Shown here: positions 54,508-64,000 of the stretch, one piece after another
How positions within the stretch are numbered: the stretch's first letter is position 1
Layout of the letters: each line of letters begins with the position of its first letter
DNA from: Defluviitaleaceae bacterium
Lineage (GTDB): Bacteria; Bacillota; Clostridia; Lachnospirales; WQUN01
Assembly (NCBI GenBank): GCA_009788055.1
Contig: WQSG01000004.1
Span: forward strand, 23,752-87,751
Direction: 5' to 3'
DNA: 64,000 bases
Translations under genes and position numbers: made by a program
The notes under the pieces: model-generated
The model's input: the letters and a program-made list of their open reading frames with translations, nothing else
The model's database searches: none
Told to the model about the DNA's origin: nothing

Positions 54508-55434
54508 TTAATAATCCTTTTCGCTGTAGCCAAAATTTTTCAGCAAGAAATCGTTATCACGCCAGTTCTTTTTCACCTTGACCCAGACGTCTAAGAAGAC
54601 GGGAGAGCCGAGAAGGCGTTGGATATCGCGGCGGGCGGCAGAGCCTATTTTTTTTAGCATATCGCCTTTTTTGCCGATGATTATGGCTTTGTGGGAGTCT
54701 TTTTCGCAGAAGATGGTGACGCCTACGTCTACAATGCTGTCGGGGTCTTCGCCGCGTGGTTTCATTGCGTTTATTTCTACGGCAAGGCCGTGCGGAATTT
54801 CGTCTTGCAGATATTGCAAGGCTTTTTCGCGTATGATTTCGGCGGTGATTTGCCGTTCGGGTTGGTCTGTTATTTGGTCTTCGGGAAAGTACATAGGGCC
54901 TTCGGGCAAAATTTTGCGCAACACTTCCAGCAATGCGTTTGCATTTTCGCCCGTTAGTGCGGAAAGCGGCACGATATCTTGAAATTTGTACGCCGCGCTG
55001 TACTGTTCGATTACTTTAAGCAGGCTCGGCTTGTCTACCGTGTCTACCTTGTTTACGGCAAGAAAAACAGGACGCGTCACGCCCGCAAGGCTTTTTATAA
55101 TTGCCTTGTCGCCGTCATGAATTTTCATGCGGGGTTCAACCATGTAGATGATTGCGTCTGCCTCGTTTAGTGCCGTGTTCGCGCTTTTTACCATGAAATT
55201 GCCAAGCTTTGTTGTTGGCGAGTGAATTCCCGGCGTATCTATGAAAACGATTTGGTAGTCGTTACCCGTTAAAATTGAACGGATTTTGTTTCGCGTGGTT
55301 TGCGGCTTATTTGAAACAATCGAAATTTTCTCCCCGATAAAATGATTCATAAGTGTAGATTTGCCCACGTTTGGTCTGCCGATTAGCGTAACAAAACCCG
55401 AACGGTAGTTTTTAAATTCGTTTATACGTTTCAT
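54508..55434 (-). CDS. era: GTPase Era
   Basis: 308 aa. G1 GRPNVGKSTLMN, G2 region TRNKIRSI, G3 DTPGI, G4 NKVD and G5 SAL, followed by a C-terminal KH domain ending VWVKVKKNWRDND. Binds 16S rRNA near its 3' end and assists 30S assembly. First of era-yqzL-recO. Confidence 0.96.
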   Translation of the reverse strand: MKRINEFKNYRSGFVTLIGRPNVGKSTLMNHFIGEKISIVSNKPQTTRNKIRSILTGNDYQIVFIDTPGIHSPTTKLGNFMVKSANTALNEADAIIYMVEPRMKIHDGDKAIIKSLAGVTRPVFLAVNKVDTVDKPSLLKVIEQYSAAYKFQDIVPLSALTGENANALLEVLRKILPEGPMYFPEDQITDQPERQITAEIIREKALQYLQDEIPHGLAVEINAMKPRGEDPDSIVDVGVTIFCEKDSHKAIIIGKKGDMLKKIGSAARRDIQRLLGSPVFLDVWVKVKKNWRDNDFLLKNFGYSEKDY

Positions 55435-55465
55435 ACAAAACGCCCCTTTCGTGAGGAGTATATCA

Positions 55466-55495
55466 TAGACAAAACATAAATTGTAACATTATAAT
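55466..55495 (+). promoter_or_regulatory. Sigma-A-type promoter
   Basis: TAGACA (55466-55471), 18 bp, TATAAT (55490-55495), 56 bp before the Asp-rich secreted protein gene and divergent from era. Confidence 0.6.
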
Positions 55496-55551
55496 GCCGT
55501 ATAAGGTTTATACAACAGGAGAAACTAAAAAAAACGAGAGGACAGAAAAAA

Positions 55552-56880
55552 ATGAAAAATTTGAAAAAGTACGCGGCATTTATGATTGCCGCAATCATGA
55601 TTTTTGCAGTACCTGCGGCAGTTTCGGCGATTGCGATAATCGACGAGGACGGCAATATTATTGAGGAAAACGAAATTTTACCCGGCGGAATTATGACTTT
55701 ATCGGGCGACTTGGATTTTGATTTCGATTTGGATTTTGATTTCGGGCAGAGTATTTTCTTCCCGTCATTTGCGTCAAGAACAGGCGAAGTATTAGAGTTT
55801 TGGGAAAACGAATTCGCGGGAACGGAAGCCGTGCGCATCCGCAATATTCTTGAAACAGAAGACGGCGAACAACTTTACAGCTACTTCGATTTTATCATGG
55901 ACATGAACACGTTTCTGCGGTGTGAAGCACCCGAAATCGGCGATACAATCACAGGATTTTTCGACAACAACGTGCCTGTGATTATGATTTACCCGCCACA
56001 GCACACGGCATTGGCAATCGTAAAACACGGCGAAGATTTGCCCCGCATTATCCTTGACCGTTTCGATGACGAGTGGATAAGCACTTGCCGCAATTTCCGC
56101 CTGAATATCGGTGACGATACCGAAATCGTATTCCAAGGCGGGGACAAATTTGACGGCGAACACGCAGAATTAATCGGGCGCAAGCTTCTGGTAGAGTTCA
56201 TGCTTTCTCACCGCGACATTCCCGAGACAATTCCAAACCCGAAAAAAATCACCGTTTTGTACGAACGCGCCATTCACCCCACCATTGATATCGACTGGGG
56301 CGATTTAGATTTTGACGGCTGGGATTTCGATTTGGATTGGGACATCGGCTGGGATTTTGACTCGGACTTTGACGGCATCGCAATAATTGAAACGCTAGAC
56401 CCGTGGCAAGATTTCACGTGGCAAACCGAAGACTTCGACCCGTCCGATTACGAAATTATCATCACGATAAACGGGCTTGCCCGCGGCGTACCAAATGCGC
56501 GCGCCGTAACCGTTACAAACTCCGTAACCTACAGCGTGGCAGACACAGACCTTGCCCGCATAGACTCCGGCGACTTCTTAATATACGCGCCCCTCCGTGC
56601 CATAACCGAAATGATTGGCTTCATCCCATTGTGGAACGCGGAAACACGCTCCATCCTGATAACCAGCCCCTTTGGGGAATTTCATTTCACAATCTGGGAT
56701 AATGAATACGAACTGCATCACCCGAACGGCGCAGTATTCTTCCTTGAAATGCCCCCGCCGCTTATAGTCAACGACCGCACCTATGTACCACTCCAATTCT
56801 TCCGCGAAGTATTCGGCTTCACAAACGTGTGGCACGAAGGCGGACAGGTTCACATGGATAATGCAGAAATGATGCAATAA
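55552..56880 (+). CDS. Secreted protein with Asp/Phe repeats and copper amine oxidase N-domain
   Basis: 442 aa, signal peptide 1-26. Two low-complexity Asp/aromatic tracts: SGDLDFDFDLDFDFG (about 51-66) and a longer one at about 245-275 with WDFDLDWDIGWDFDSD. Between them lies an alpha-beta region (about 80-235) not recognised. The C-terminal region (about 300-440) is a copper amine oxidase N-domain with NSVTYSVADTDLAR and PLIVNDRTYVPLQFFREVFG. The acidic tracts could bind Ca2+ or pack against surface polymer. Function unknown. Confidence 0.75.
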   Translation: MKNLKKYAAFMIAAIMIFAVPAAVSAIAIIDEDGNIIEENEILPGGIMTLSGDLDFDFDLDFDFGQSIFFPSFASRTGEVLEFWENEFAGTEAVRIRNILETEDGEQLYSYFDFIMDMNTFLRCEAPEIGDTITGFFDNNVPVIMIYPPQHTALAIVKHGEDLPRIILDRFDDEWISTCRNFRLNIGDDTEIVFQGGDKFDGEHAELIGRKLLVEFMLSHRDIPETIPNPKKITVLYERAIHPTIDIDWGDLDFDGWDFDLDWDIGWDFDSDFDGIAIIETLDPWQDFTWQTEDFDPSDYEIIITINGLARGVPNARAVTVTNSVTYSVADTDLARIDSGDFLIYAPLRAITEMIGFIPLWNAETRSILITSPFGEFHFTIWDNEYELHHPNGAVFFLEMPPPLIVNDRTYVPLQFFREVFGFTNVWHEGGQVHMDNAEMMQ

Positions 56881-56886
56881 AATAAA

Positions 56887-57046
56887 AGACCTCGGGGACT
56901 CCGTCCCCGAACCCCTGCGAACTTTTTTGAAAAAAAGTTCGACAAAAAACTTTGACTCGAAACCGCGAGAATGCGCGGTTTCAGGATAGGGGTCAAGGGG
57001 ACTTGTCCCCTTGCAGGGGTGTGGGGACGGAGTCCCCACGGTCTTA
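56887..57046. repeat. Modular palindromic repeat, copy H
   Basis: Left end CGGGGACTCCGTCCCCG, CGAACTTTTTT/AAAAAAAGTTCG hairpin, central stem GAAACCGCG/CGCGGTTTC, AAGGGGACTTGTCCCCTT hairpin and right end GGGGACGGAGTCCCC. Ends start AAGACC and finish GGTCTT, an outer inverted repeat. It separates the Asp-rich protein gene and the SWIM gene. Confidence 0.9.
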
Positions 57047-57066
57047 CATAAAAAGGATGAGATAAT

Positions 57067-58410
57067 ATGAGAGCATTTGCGTATCAGTCCAATTACGAAA
57101 GCGGGAATCTCGCGCTTGCGCTTGCGCCCGCACTTACGCCGCAGGGTGTTGTGGAAAAGCCCAGTTTCTTTCGCGGGTTTGCGGCGCAACCGCAGGTATT
57201 GGCGAGGGGGTTGTTGGTGCTTGCAGATGTTGCGGCAACACGGTATTTCAAATACATTCCCGTTGCACTGCGCGACCCCGTTTTAAGTGCGCAGGGCGAC
57301 AGACTTCGGGCGGAATGTTTTTCCGCTTGCAACGGCGTTTACGCAAGGCTGGATTTGTTGCAAGCGGGCTTTGACGGCGAGATTGGTTTTGGCACAACCA
57401 ATGTGGACATCGGGACAGAGCTTCGCAAAGCATTAACGCAAGTGAATCGCGGCGACAAACTTCACGTGAACATAGGCGATGACGGTTTAACAACGCAACA
57501 TTTTAACCGCACGGAAAATATAATCAGCATGGAAAACCCGATTCACGAACGCCCCGTTAAAATGCCCGACAGATGGGTACGGGCATTGGGAAACGCGGCA
57601 GAAATTCATCGCGGGATGGAGTTTGGGTTTTCGCTTAAAGGGGCGCAGGCGCAAGCGTTTATATCAAGTTTGCCGTCTGTTACGGGCAAGAGCCAAGCGG
57701 GCTGGTTGGTTCCGTCACGGTTGGGCGTTAAGGTTTCGCGGCAAGCGTCAAAGGACGCGGTTTTTGTTTCGGGATTGCACCGTTTAAGCGCGTTAAAACG
57801 GGTGATGACAAATATTACGGCGGTTACGTTTTTCAAACCTGCGGAAGCGGGCGCGGCAATGGTTGTTGCGGAACTGCCCTTCTGCCGAATCACGTTAAGC
57901 CTTACCGCCGAGGCGTGGCACGGATATTCGGGGGAAGGGGCGTTGCTGGAATCGCTGGCGCAAGCGCAAGTGCTGGAGGATTCCGCAAACGTGGGCAAGA
58001 AATTGTCTTTCCAGTCCATCATAGAAATTCAGCGCATGGCGGAGATTTGGAACATTGATACAAGCCGTGCAGAAGCGGCGTTAGCGGTGCTTGCGGTATC
58101 GGGCAAGCTGGGTTATGACGCTTTCGACAACGCATATTTTCACCGCGAACTGCCCGACGACCCCAACCGCATTTTAAAAGACAACCCTCGCCTTGAAGCG
58201 GCGCGTAAAATTGCGGAAACAGAAAACGCCGTAAAAAATACGGGCGAAAATTTGTGGGCGGTACGCTCCGGCGATACGGATTACCGCGTGCATTACAACC
58301 CCGACCAAGATATTGAAAAATGCACCTGCACATGGTATTTGAAGCACTTAAATTCTCGCGGGCCGTGCAAGCATATTTTGGCGGTTCAACTTAAAGAGGG
58401 GGACTTTTGA
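57067..58410 (+). CDS. SWIM zinc-finger protein
   Basis: 447 aa; the ribosome site AAAAGGATGAGATAAT precedes ATG 57067. The C-terminal SWIM motif CTCTWYLKHL...PCKHIL (about 417-439; CxC...CxH) binds zinc and usually nucleic acid or protein. The first 400 residues form a mixed alpha-beta region of unknown fold, including WYLKHL-independent segments such as LLQAGFDGEIGFGTTNVD. Coupled to the giant gene downstream. SWIM proteins with such partners occur scattered among bacteria; the function of this pair is not established. Confidence 0.88.
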   Translation: MRAFAYQSNYESGNLALALAPALTPQGVVEKPSFFRGFAAQPQVLARGLLVLADVAATRYFKYIPVALRDPVLSAQGDRLRAECFSACNGVYARLDLLQAGFDGEIGFGTTNVDIGTELRKALTQVNRGDKLHVNIGDDGLTTQHFNRTENIISMENPIHERPVKMPDRWVRALGNAAEIHRGMEFGFSLKGAQAQAFISSLPSVTGKSQAGWLVPSRLGVKVSRQASKDAVFVSGLHRLSALKRVMTNITAVTFFKPAEAGAAMVVAELPFCRITLSLTAEAWHGYSGEGALLESLAQAQVLEDSANVGKKLSFQSIIEIQRMAEIWNIDTSRAEAALAVLAVSGKLGYDAFDNAYFHRELPDDPNRILKDNPRLEAARKIAETENAVKNTGENLWAVRSGDTDYRVHYNPDQDIEKCTCTWYLKHLNSRGPCKHILAVQLKEGDF

Positions 58411-61400
58411 TTATGAATGCGAAATTAAAAAAAGCTGTGGAAATTTTTAAGGAATTGGGCTGGGAAGGTGTTTCGCCCGAAAATGTTTTAGACTTGCCCC
58501 TTGGCACGGCAGAGCAAAAAAAAGCCGCGCTGGAAGGGCTGAAAAGCGGCGACTTTGGTGAATACGTAGTTAATGGCAACAACTACAGTTACAAACCTTT
58601 TTTCACGCCTGAATATCTGGACAAACTTACGATTTTTGCCATACGTGTGGGCGTTACCGCGCCGCGTTCGCGGGATATGTTAAACTGGTTTCACGCAAAC
58701 AAGGAAATGCTTTTCGCGGTGGTTAAGGCGCGGGGGGCTAAGTTTTCGCGTGATTTTGTGAACGCGGCTTGCGCGTGGGGCTTCTTCTCGTGGGCGGATT
58801 ACGCAAGCGAAACGGGCAGCATATACACGCTTATGTGCATGGTAAACGAGTTGTTGGAGGAAGTTCCGCAGAACACAAATTATTTAACGGCGTGGGCGCA
58901 ATGTGCCGCCGCCGCCCTTGGCATTAATGATGGCGAACGCTTTGCAATGCACCAAAAAGCCCCCGATGTATCGCTGATTGAAAAACGCTTTGAAGAACAT
59001 ATCCGTGTGGGGGTTGCGTTAAACGCGACCGCTATGGGGTATTGGGGGCTTGCGAAAATTCTTCCTGCGGGGGTAAAGCGCGGACTTTTCCCACGGGACG
59101 AAGCGGTGGAAATGGTTTTCTCTGCGCTGGATTCGGCAATTCGCCCCGGCGACCGCTTGGCATGGGTTGGCGCGATAGACACGCTGGAAATTTCCGACAC
59201 AGAACTTACCTCCCGTGTGCAGTCGCTTATTCCGCTGTTGTCGTCGGGGGAAAGCCCCGTAATTTCGCGGCTTGCGCCTGTTTTAATTGCCAACGCAAAC
59301 GAGGAATTTCTTACGGAGGTTCTTCTCGCGTCCTTTTCCGCGACAACGAAAAAGGCGAAAAAATTGTTGCTTAAAGCCGCGCTGGAACGCGATTGCCCGC
59401 CAATGGCGGAGGAGCTTTCCCCGTGGCTTTCTATTTTTGCAAGCGACACGGATAAAAGCATTGCAACCTTGGCGGTGAAATTATCGCAGAAATGGAAAAT
59501 TGAAGCCGAAGAATTACCCGAGGACGAAACCGAAACAAGCGGCCTGTGGCAAGAAACGCCGCCTGTTTGGGAAGTTCCGCGCTTTGAAATTGGAGAAGCC
59601 ACGCCCGAAAATCTAACAGAGTTTGCGGCAAGCCTGCTTAGCCGCCGTTCGGCTTGGGAGGGCGATGTTTTCGATGTTGAAACGGAACGCTTCATGGCAA
59701 TGATAAACGAGGTTGCCCGCGAAAACCCCCAAGACGCACGTGTCGCGTTGCAAGGTGTACGCGGCAACGGCTCATTTTTGCTTGAGATGACAGAGCTGTG
59801 GGTAAAGGGCAAGAAGAACCAATATCATTCGGACGCGCACCCGCCCTACAGCATGAAAGCACACCCGCCGCTGGGGGCGCGTAATCATGTTGTGTTTAGT
59901 AATTTCGGCAAATTGCCGTGTATACTTTCCACCCCAAGCAAGGTGGATTTGACCATAACCGTTCCCGATTTAGCGGCGCGGTTGGACGCATACAAACTTG
60001 CAAACATGGACGTTTTGGAAGCGGATTTGTATTTGGCACTCACGCGGCTGGACGTAAAAACCGCCACGCCTCAAGAATTAAAGCATCTGAAAAATTCCAA
60101 AGTGTATATCCGTTTGCAAAGCGGCGAACGGCTAAAGGTGATGAAACTTCTAATAAGAACGCCGCTTACCGCAGGGCAAGCAGTGTTAAATTATTTAGAA
60201 AACCCGATTGCCGAACCTGCGCTAAAAACGAGGGATAACTCTCAATATTTGCAAAGCGAAAAATTAAACTACAAGAATGCCTTTAACGGCTTCCCCGAAA
60301 GATTGCAAAGCCCGTACTACGGCAGTGGCGGGGATATGCCGTCCATATTCCCAACCATGGGGGATGGGATTTTGTGTGGGTTTGGCAGTAATTACGGCGG
60401 CGTTTCGCACAACATGGGGCTTATCATGCGGCAGATTGCCCGCCGCTCCGCGCCCTTGCCGTCGGGTGTTGCAATCAATTTTCTGGCGGCAATGCGTTCG
60501 CCGTCGCAACACGCCGCAGAAGATGCAATCCGCGCCGTAAACGAAGCATGGGAGCGCGGACTTTTGCGCCCGAATGTCGCAGACATTTCTTATTTGGATT
60601 GGCGCAGGGGTGCGCCGTCCAACGTGGCGGCGTTGGCGGTCGCGCTTGAAGGGATTGCCCGCGACGGGATTTTATCCGTGGTGTGGCCTGTTCTGGATGA
60701 ACTTGTCGGCGCGTCTTTGACGGCTGCGCGATTGCTTGCCGGCACAGCGGAAATCGTACAGCTAATTTCCGCTTTCATCCCGGAGGTTCAGCTTGCCATC
60801 GAAAAAAACCTTGCGCCAAAACACGCTCTGGACTTGCCGAACACCCGCGAACTTGCAAAGCGCGGCGGTTCTTCGCAAGCGGTACAAACGGCGAAAAAAA
60901 TTGCGGAAAGCCTACCGCCAATGCAAAACGAAAACACCCCTCCCGCCGCAATTTCCGCCGCCGTCCCCTTTGACGAAATTTGGGGCAAAACAAAAAAGCC
61001 GCCCAAAATACTGGAGGACGGCGTGGAAATTTCCGTTGACTTCATAGACGACAAGCACAAGACACTTCTATTTTCGCTAACCCACGCAAACCAGCCGAAC
61101 AAAGTATTTTACATCAAGGAAGAATACAGCCTGTGGAGCTACGAATATCAAGGCGCGGCACTCGCAACCCGTCTTAACGAGGGCGAGCCATACAAATTTG
61201 ACCGCGACAACTGCGGCAGTTTGCACTGGGACGCGAGCGAAAACACGCTTCTCTTCAAAAAAGACAGCCACCGCGGATTAAACAACAAAAACCCATTCCC
61301 GCTTTCTGCGGCACTTAACACGGTGGTCGTGGGGCTTCTTGCGCAAGACAAGCTGTACCACGGCGTTTCAAACATTCTAACAAAACTTGCGAAAAGCAAC

Positions 61401-61769
61401 CAACTTGGCGCAGATATGGTGCGCAGGGCGGCGCAAACTTTGCTGAAAAGCCCTGCGATAAGCCCCGCAAAACTGGTGCGCATTTTGGAGAAGGAAGTGA
61501 CGCTTCTGCCTGTTTTGTGGCCGCTTCTTACGGAAAGCATCAAGGTAGCGGGCGAAATTTCCGCCACAGAAAAAAATCCGCCTACATGGGCGAACCGCGT
61601 CTTGGACGTAGCGTTGCAACACGCCGACTATTTAAAGGAAGCCGCAAAACGCGGGCTTATTCCCGCAGAAGATGCGGGCTGGCAGGGGCTTTCTTCCATC
61701 GCAAATTCCAAATCAAAATCCACCTCTGTAGCCAAGGCAGGGAAACTTTTGGATAAAGTTGCAAAATAA
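58407..61769 (+). CDS. Giant helical-repeat protein coupled to the SWIM gene (DUF6493-like)
   Basis: 1120 aa. The start is TTG 58407 (GAGG at 7 nt); ATG 58413 is the alternative. It overlaps the SWIM stop (TTGA). Soluble, mostly alpha-helical with HEAT-like pairs (about 60-370 and 680-1100), an acidic linker near 380-400 and a central beta-rich part (about 480-620, LAARLDAYKLANMDVLEADL). It resembles DUF6493-type partners of SWIM proteins, by recollection only. No nuclease, kinase or ATPase motif was found. Possible scaffold or RNA/DNA-binding complex, perhaps a defence or stress system; that is speculation. Confidence 0.75.
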   Translation: MIMNAKLKKAVEIFKELGWEGVSPENVLDLPLGTAEQKKAALEGLKSGDFGEYVVNGNNYSYKPFFTPEYLDKLTIFAIRVGVTAPRSRDMLNWFHANKEMLFAVVKARGAKFSRDFVNAACAWGFFSWADYASETGSIYTLMCMVNELLEEVPQNTNYLTAWAQCAAAALGINDGERFAMHQKAPDVSLIEKRFEEHIRVGVALNATAMGYWGLAKILPAGVKRGLFPRDEAVEMVFSALDSAIRPGDRLAWVGAIDTLEISDTELTSRVQSLIPLLSSGESPVISRLAPVLIANANEEFLTEVLLASFSATTKKAKKLLLKAALERDCPPMAEELSPWLSIFASDTDKSIATLAVKLSQKWKIEAEELPEDETETSGLWQETPPVWEVPRFEIGEATPENLTEFAASLLSRRSAWEGDVFDVETERFMAMINEVARENPQDARVALQGVRGNGSFLLEMTELWVKGKKNQYHSDAHPPYSMKAHPPLGARNHVVFSNFGKLPCILSTPSKVDLTITVPDLAARLDAYKLANMDVLEADLYLALTRLDVKTATPQELKHLKNSKVYIRLQSGERLKVMKLLIRTPLTAGQAVLNYLENPIAEPALKTRDNSQYLQSEKLNYKNAFNGFPERLQSPYYGSGGDMPSIFPTMGDGILCGFGSNYGGVSHNMGLIMRQIARRSAPLPSGVAINFLAAMRSPSQHAAEDAIRAVNEAWERGLLRPNVADISYLDWRRGAPSNVAALAVALEGIARDGILSVVWPVLDELVGASLTAARLLAGTAEIVQLISAFIPEVQLAIEKNLAPKHALDLPNTRELAKRGGSSQAVQTAKKIAESLPPMQNENTPPAAISAAVPFDEIWGKTKKPPKILEDGVEISVDFIDDKHKTLLFSLTHANQPNKVFYIKEEYSLWSYEYQGAALATRLNEGEPYKFDRDNCGSLHWDASENTLLFKKDSHRGLNNKNPFPLSAALNTVVVGLLAQDKLYHGVSNILTKLAKSNQLGADMVRRAAQTLLKSPAISPAKLVRILEKEVTLLPVLWPLLTESIKVAGEISATEKNPPTWANRVLDVALQHADYLKEAAKRGLIPAEDAGWQGLSSIANSKSKSTSVAKAGKLLDKVAK

Positions 61770-61809
61770 CGCACCACACGAAAAAAACTTAGGAAAAATT
61801 CTTATATTC

Positions 61810-61837
61810 TTGCGAAATCCCACCAATGCGATAAAAT
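61810..61837 (+). promoter_or_regulatory. groESL promoter
   Basis: TTGCGA (61810-61815), 16 bp, TAAAAT (61832-61837). Lies 50 bp upstream of the CIRCE element, so CIRCE falls in the transcribed leader. Confidence 0.7.
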
Positions 61838-61878
61838 GCGGCGTTAAACGGCGTTTGCATAATCGAATTGGTGGGATT
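61816..61878. promoter_or_regulatory. 12-bp inverted repeat flanking the groESL promoter
   Basis: AATCCCACCAAT (61816-61827, the spacer of the promoter) and ATTGGTGGGATT (61867-61878) are exact complements with 39 bp between. It is separate from CIRCE. It may be a second operator or form a stem in the leader if transcription starts earlier. Confidence 0.5.
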
Positions 61879-61886
61879 AAACTATT

Positions 61887-61913
61887 TTAGCACTCACTTT
61901 TGATGAGTGCTAA
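61887..61913. promoter_or_regulatory. CIRCE element (HrcA operator)
   Basis: TTAGCACTC, 9 nt, GAGTGCTAA, a perfect CIRCE consensus at 61887-61913, 39 bp before groES. HrcA binds it to repress groESL until heat stress. hrcA is not in the window. Confidence 0.97.
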
Positions 61914-61948
61914 TAAATTCTGGGAAAATTTTATCAAATCGGAGGTAA

Positions 61949-63870
<1,922 letters not shown>

Positions 63871-63878
63871 TAAATTAA

Positions 63879-64000
63879 AAAGTTTCATCAAAGCTTTAAC
63901 AAAAACCCGCCGCGAATGAAATTCGCGGCGGGTTTTTGTGTTGTACGATGATGTTAATCGCTAGTCAAAATTTAAAGTTTTTGTTCAAACTTTTTTCAAA
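63879..64000. repeat. Modular palindromic repeat, copy I (cut by window edge)
   Basis: Starts with AAAGTTTCATCAAAGCTTTAAC, split as AAAGTTTCATCA and AAGCTTTAAC, near the copy D middle. It has a long central stem (63901-63937), the CGCTAGTCAAAATTTAAAG stretch and the CAAACTTTTTTCAAA hairpin. The left GGGG end is missing. Confidence 0.8.
63901..63937 (+). terminator. groESL intrinsic terminator (central stem of copy I)
   Basis: AAAAACCCGCCGCGAAT pairs perfectly with its complement at 63921-63937 around a GAA loop and ends in five T. It is the strongest hairpin near the end of the operon. It is also the central stem of the repeat copy, so the repeat supplies the terminator. Confidence 0.85.

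Overview
The window is a chromosomal segment of an anaerobic, probably spore-forming Clostridia-type Firmicute. Supporting signs are: a SpoIIQ-like M23 protein, a SpoIID/LytB protein and a GerMN protein; the era-yqzL-recO order; CIRCE-controlled groESL; an ATP synthase operon whose c subunit carries the ligand pattern of sodium-binding rings; many secreted proteins of clostridial families (copper amine oxidase N-domain, DUF4349, DUF4367); strong GGAGG-type ribosome binding sites; and frequent GTG/TTG starts. No tRNA, rRNA or CRISPR array was seen.

Layout. 1-0.7 kb: a dead IS630-family transposase carrying its own palindromic insertion. 0.8-5.4 kb: two minus-strand envelope proteins and a large propeller/HD-GYP sensor. 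5.5-6.1 kb: a DUF4258/YgiT toxin-antitoxin-like pair. 6.1-9.8 kb: a D,D-carboxypeptidase and an OmpR-type two-component system. 9.8-13.7 kb: a decaying accessory block with a GNAT gene stub, an Agr-like LytTR/GHKL pair and two ABC exporter genes fused by an internal deletion. 13.6-14.6 kb: a TPP riboswitch and a ThiT-like S component with an unusual C-terminal extension. 14.9-19.5 kb: GerMN protein, ComEC, DUF378, a small unknown protein and an EamA transporter. 19.5-27.1 kb: the complete atpZ-I-B-E-F-H-A-G-D-C operon on the minus strand. 27.2-36 kb: LysM protein, SpoIID-like protein, queA and the MoxR/DUF58/DUF4350/DUF4129-like cluster. 36-40.5 kb: an AT-rich accessory region with paired four-helix membrane proteins, two secreted proteins and a sigma/anti-sigma pair. 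40.5-49.3 kb: RDD protein, iron-sulfur flavoprotein, phosphodiester glycosidase, a retropepsin-like cassette, a divergent GuaB, a nitroreductase with no standard start codon and a second carboxypeptidase. 49.4-56.9 kb: polar amino-acid ABC importer, two DUF4349 proteins, recO-yqzL-era and an Asp-rich secreted protein. 57-61.8 kb: a SWIM zinc-finger protein coupled to a giant helical-repeat protein. 61.8-64 kb: groESL.

Two signals stand out. First, a modular, nested-palindrome repeat family of about 90-200 bp occurs at nine places plus one fragment. It lies mostly between genes, its central stem varies by compensating changes, and one half-copy sits in frame inside comEC. Second, the guaB product keeps the IMP dehydrogenase fold, CBS pair and IMP-binding motifs, but the four classic catalytic residues (Cys, Thr and the flap Arg-Tyr) all appear replaced. 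The SWIM plus giant-protein cassette and the 83-aa plus retropepsin pair are the best candidates for poorly described systems.

All family names come from motif recognition by eye; no database search was run.
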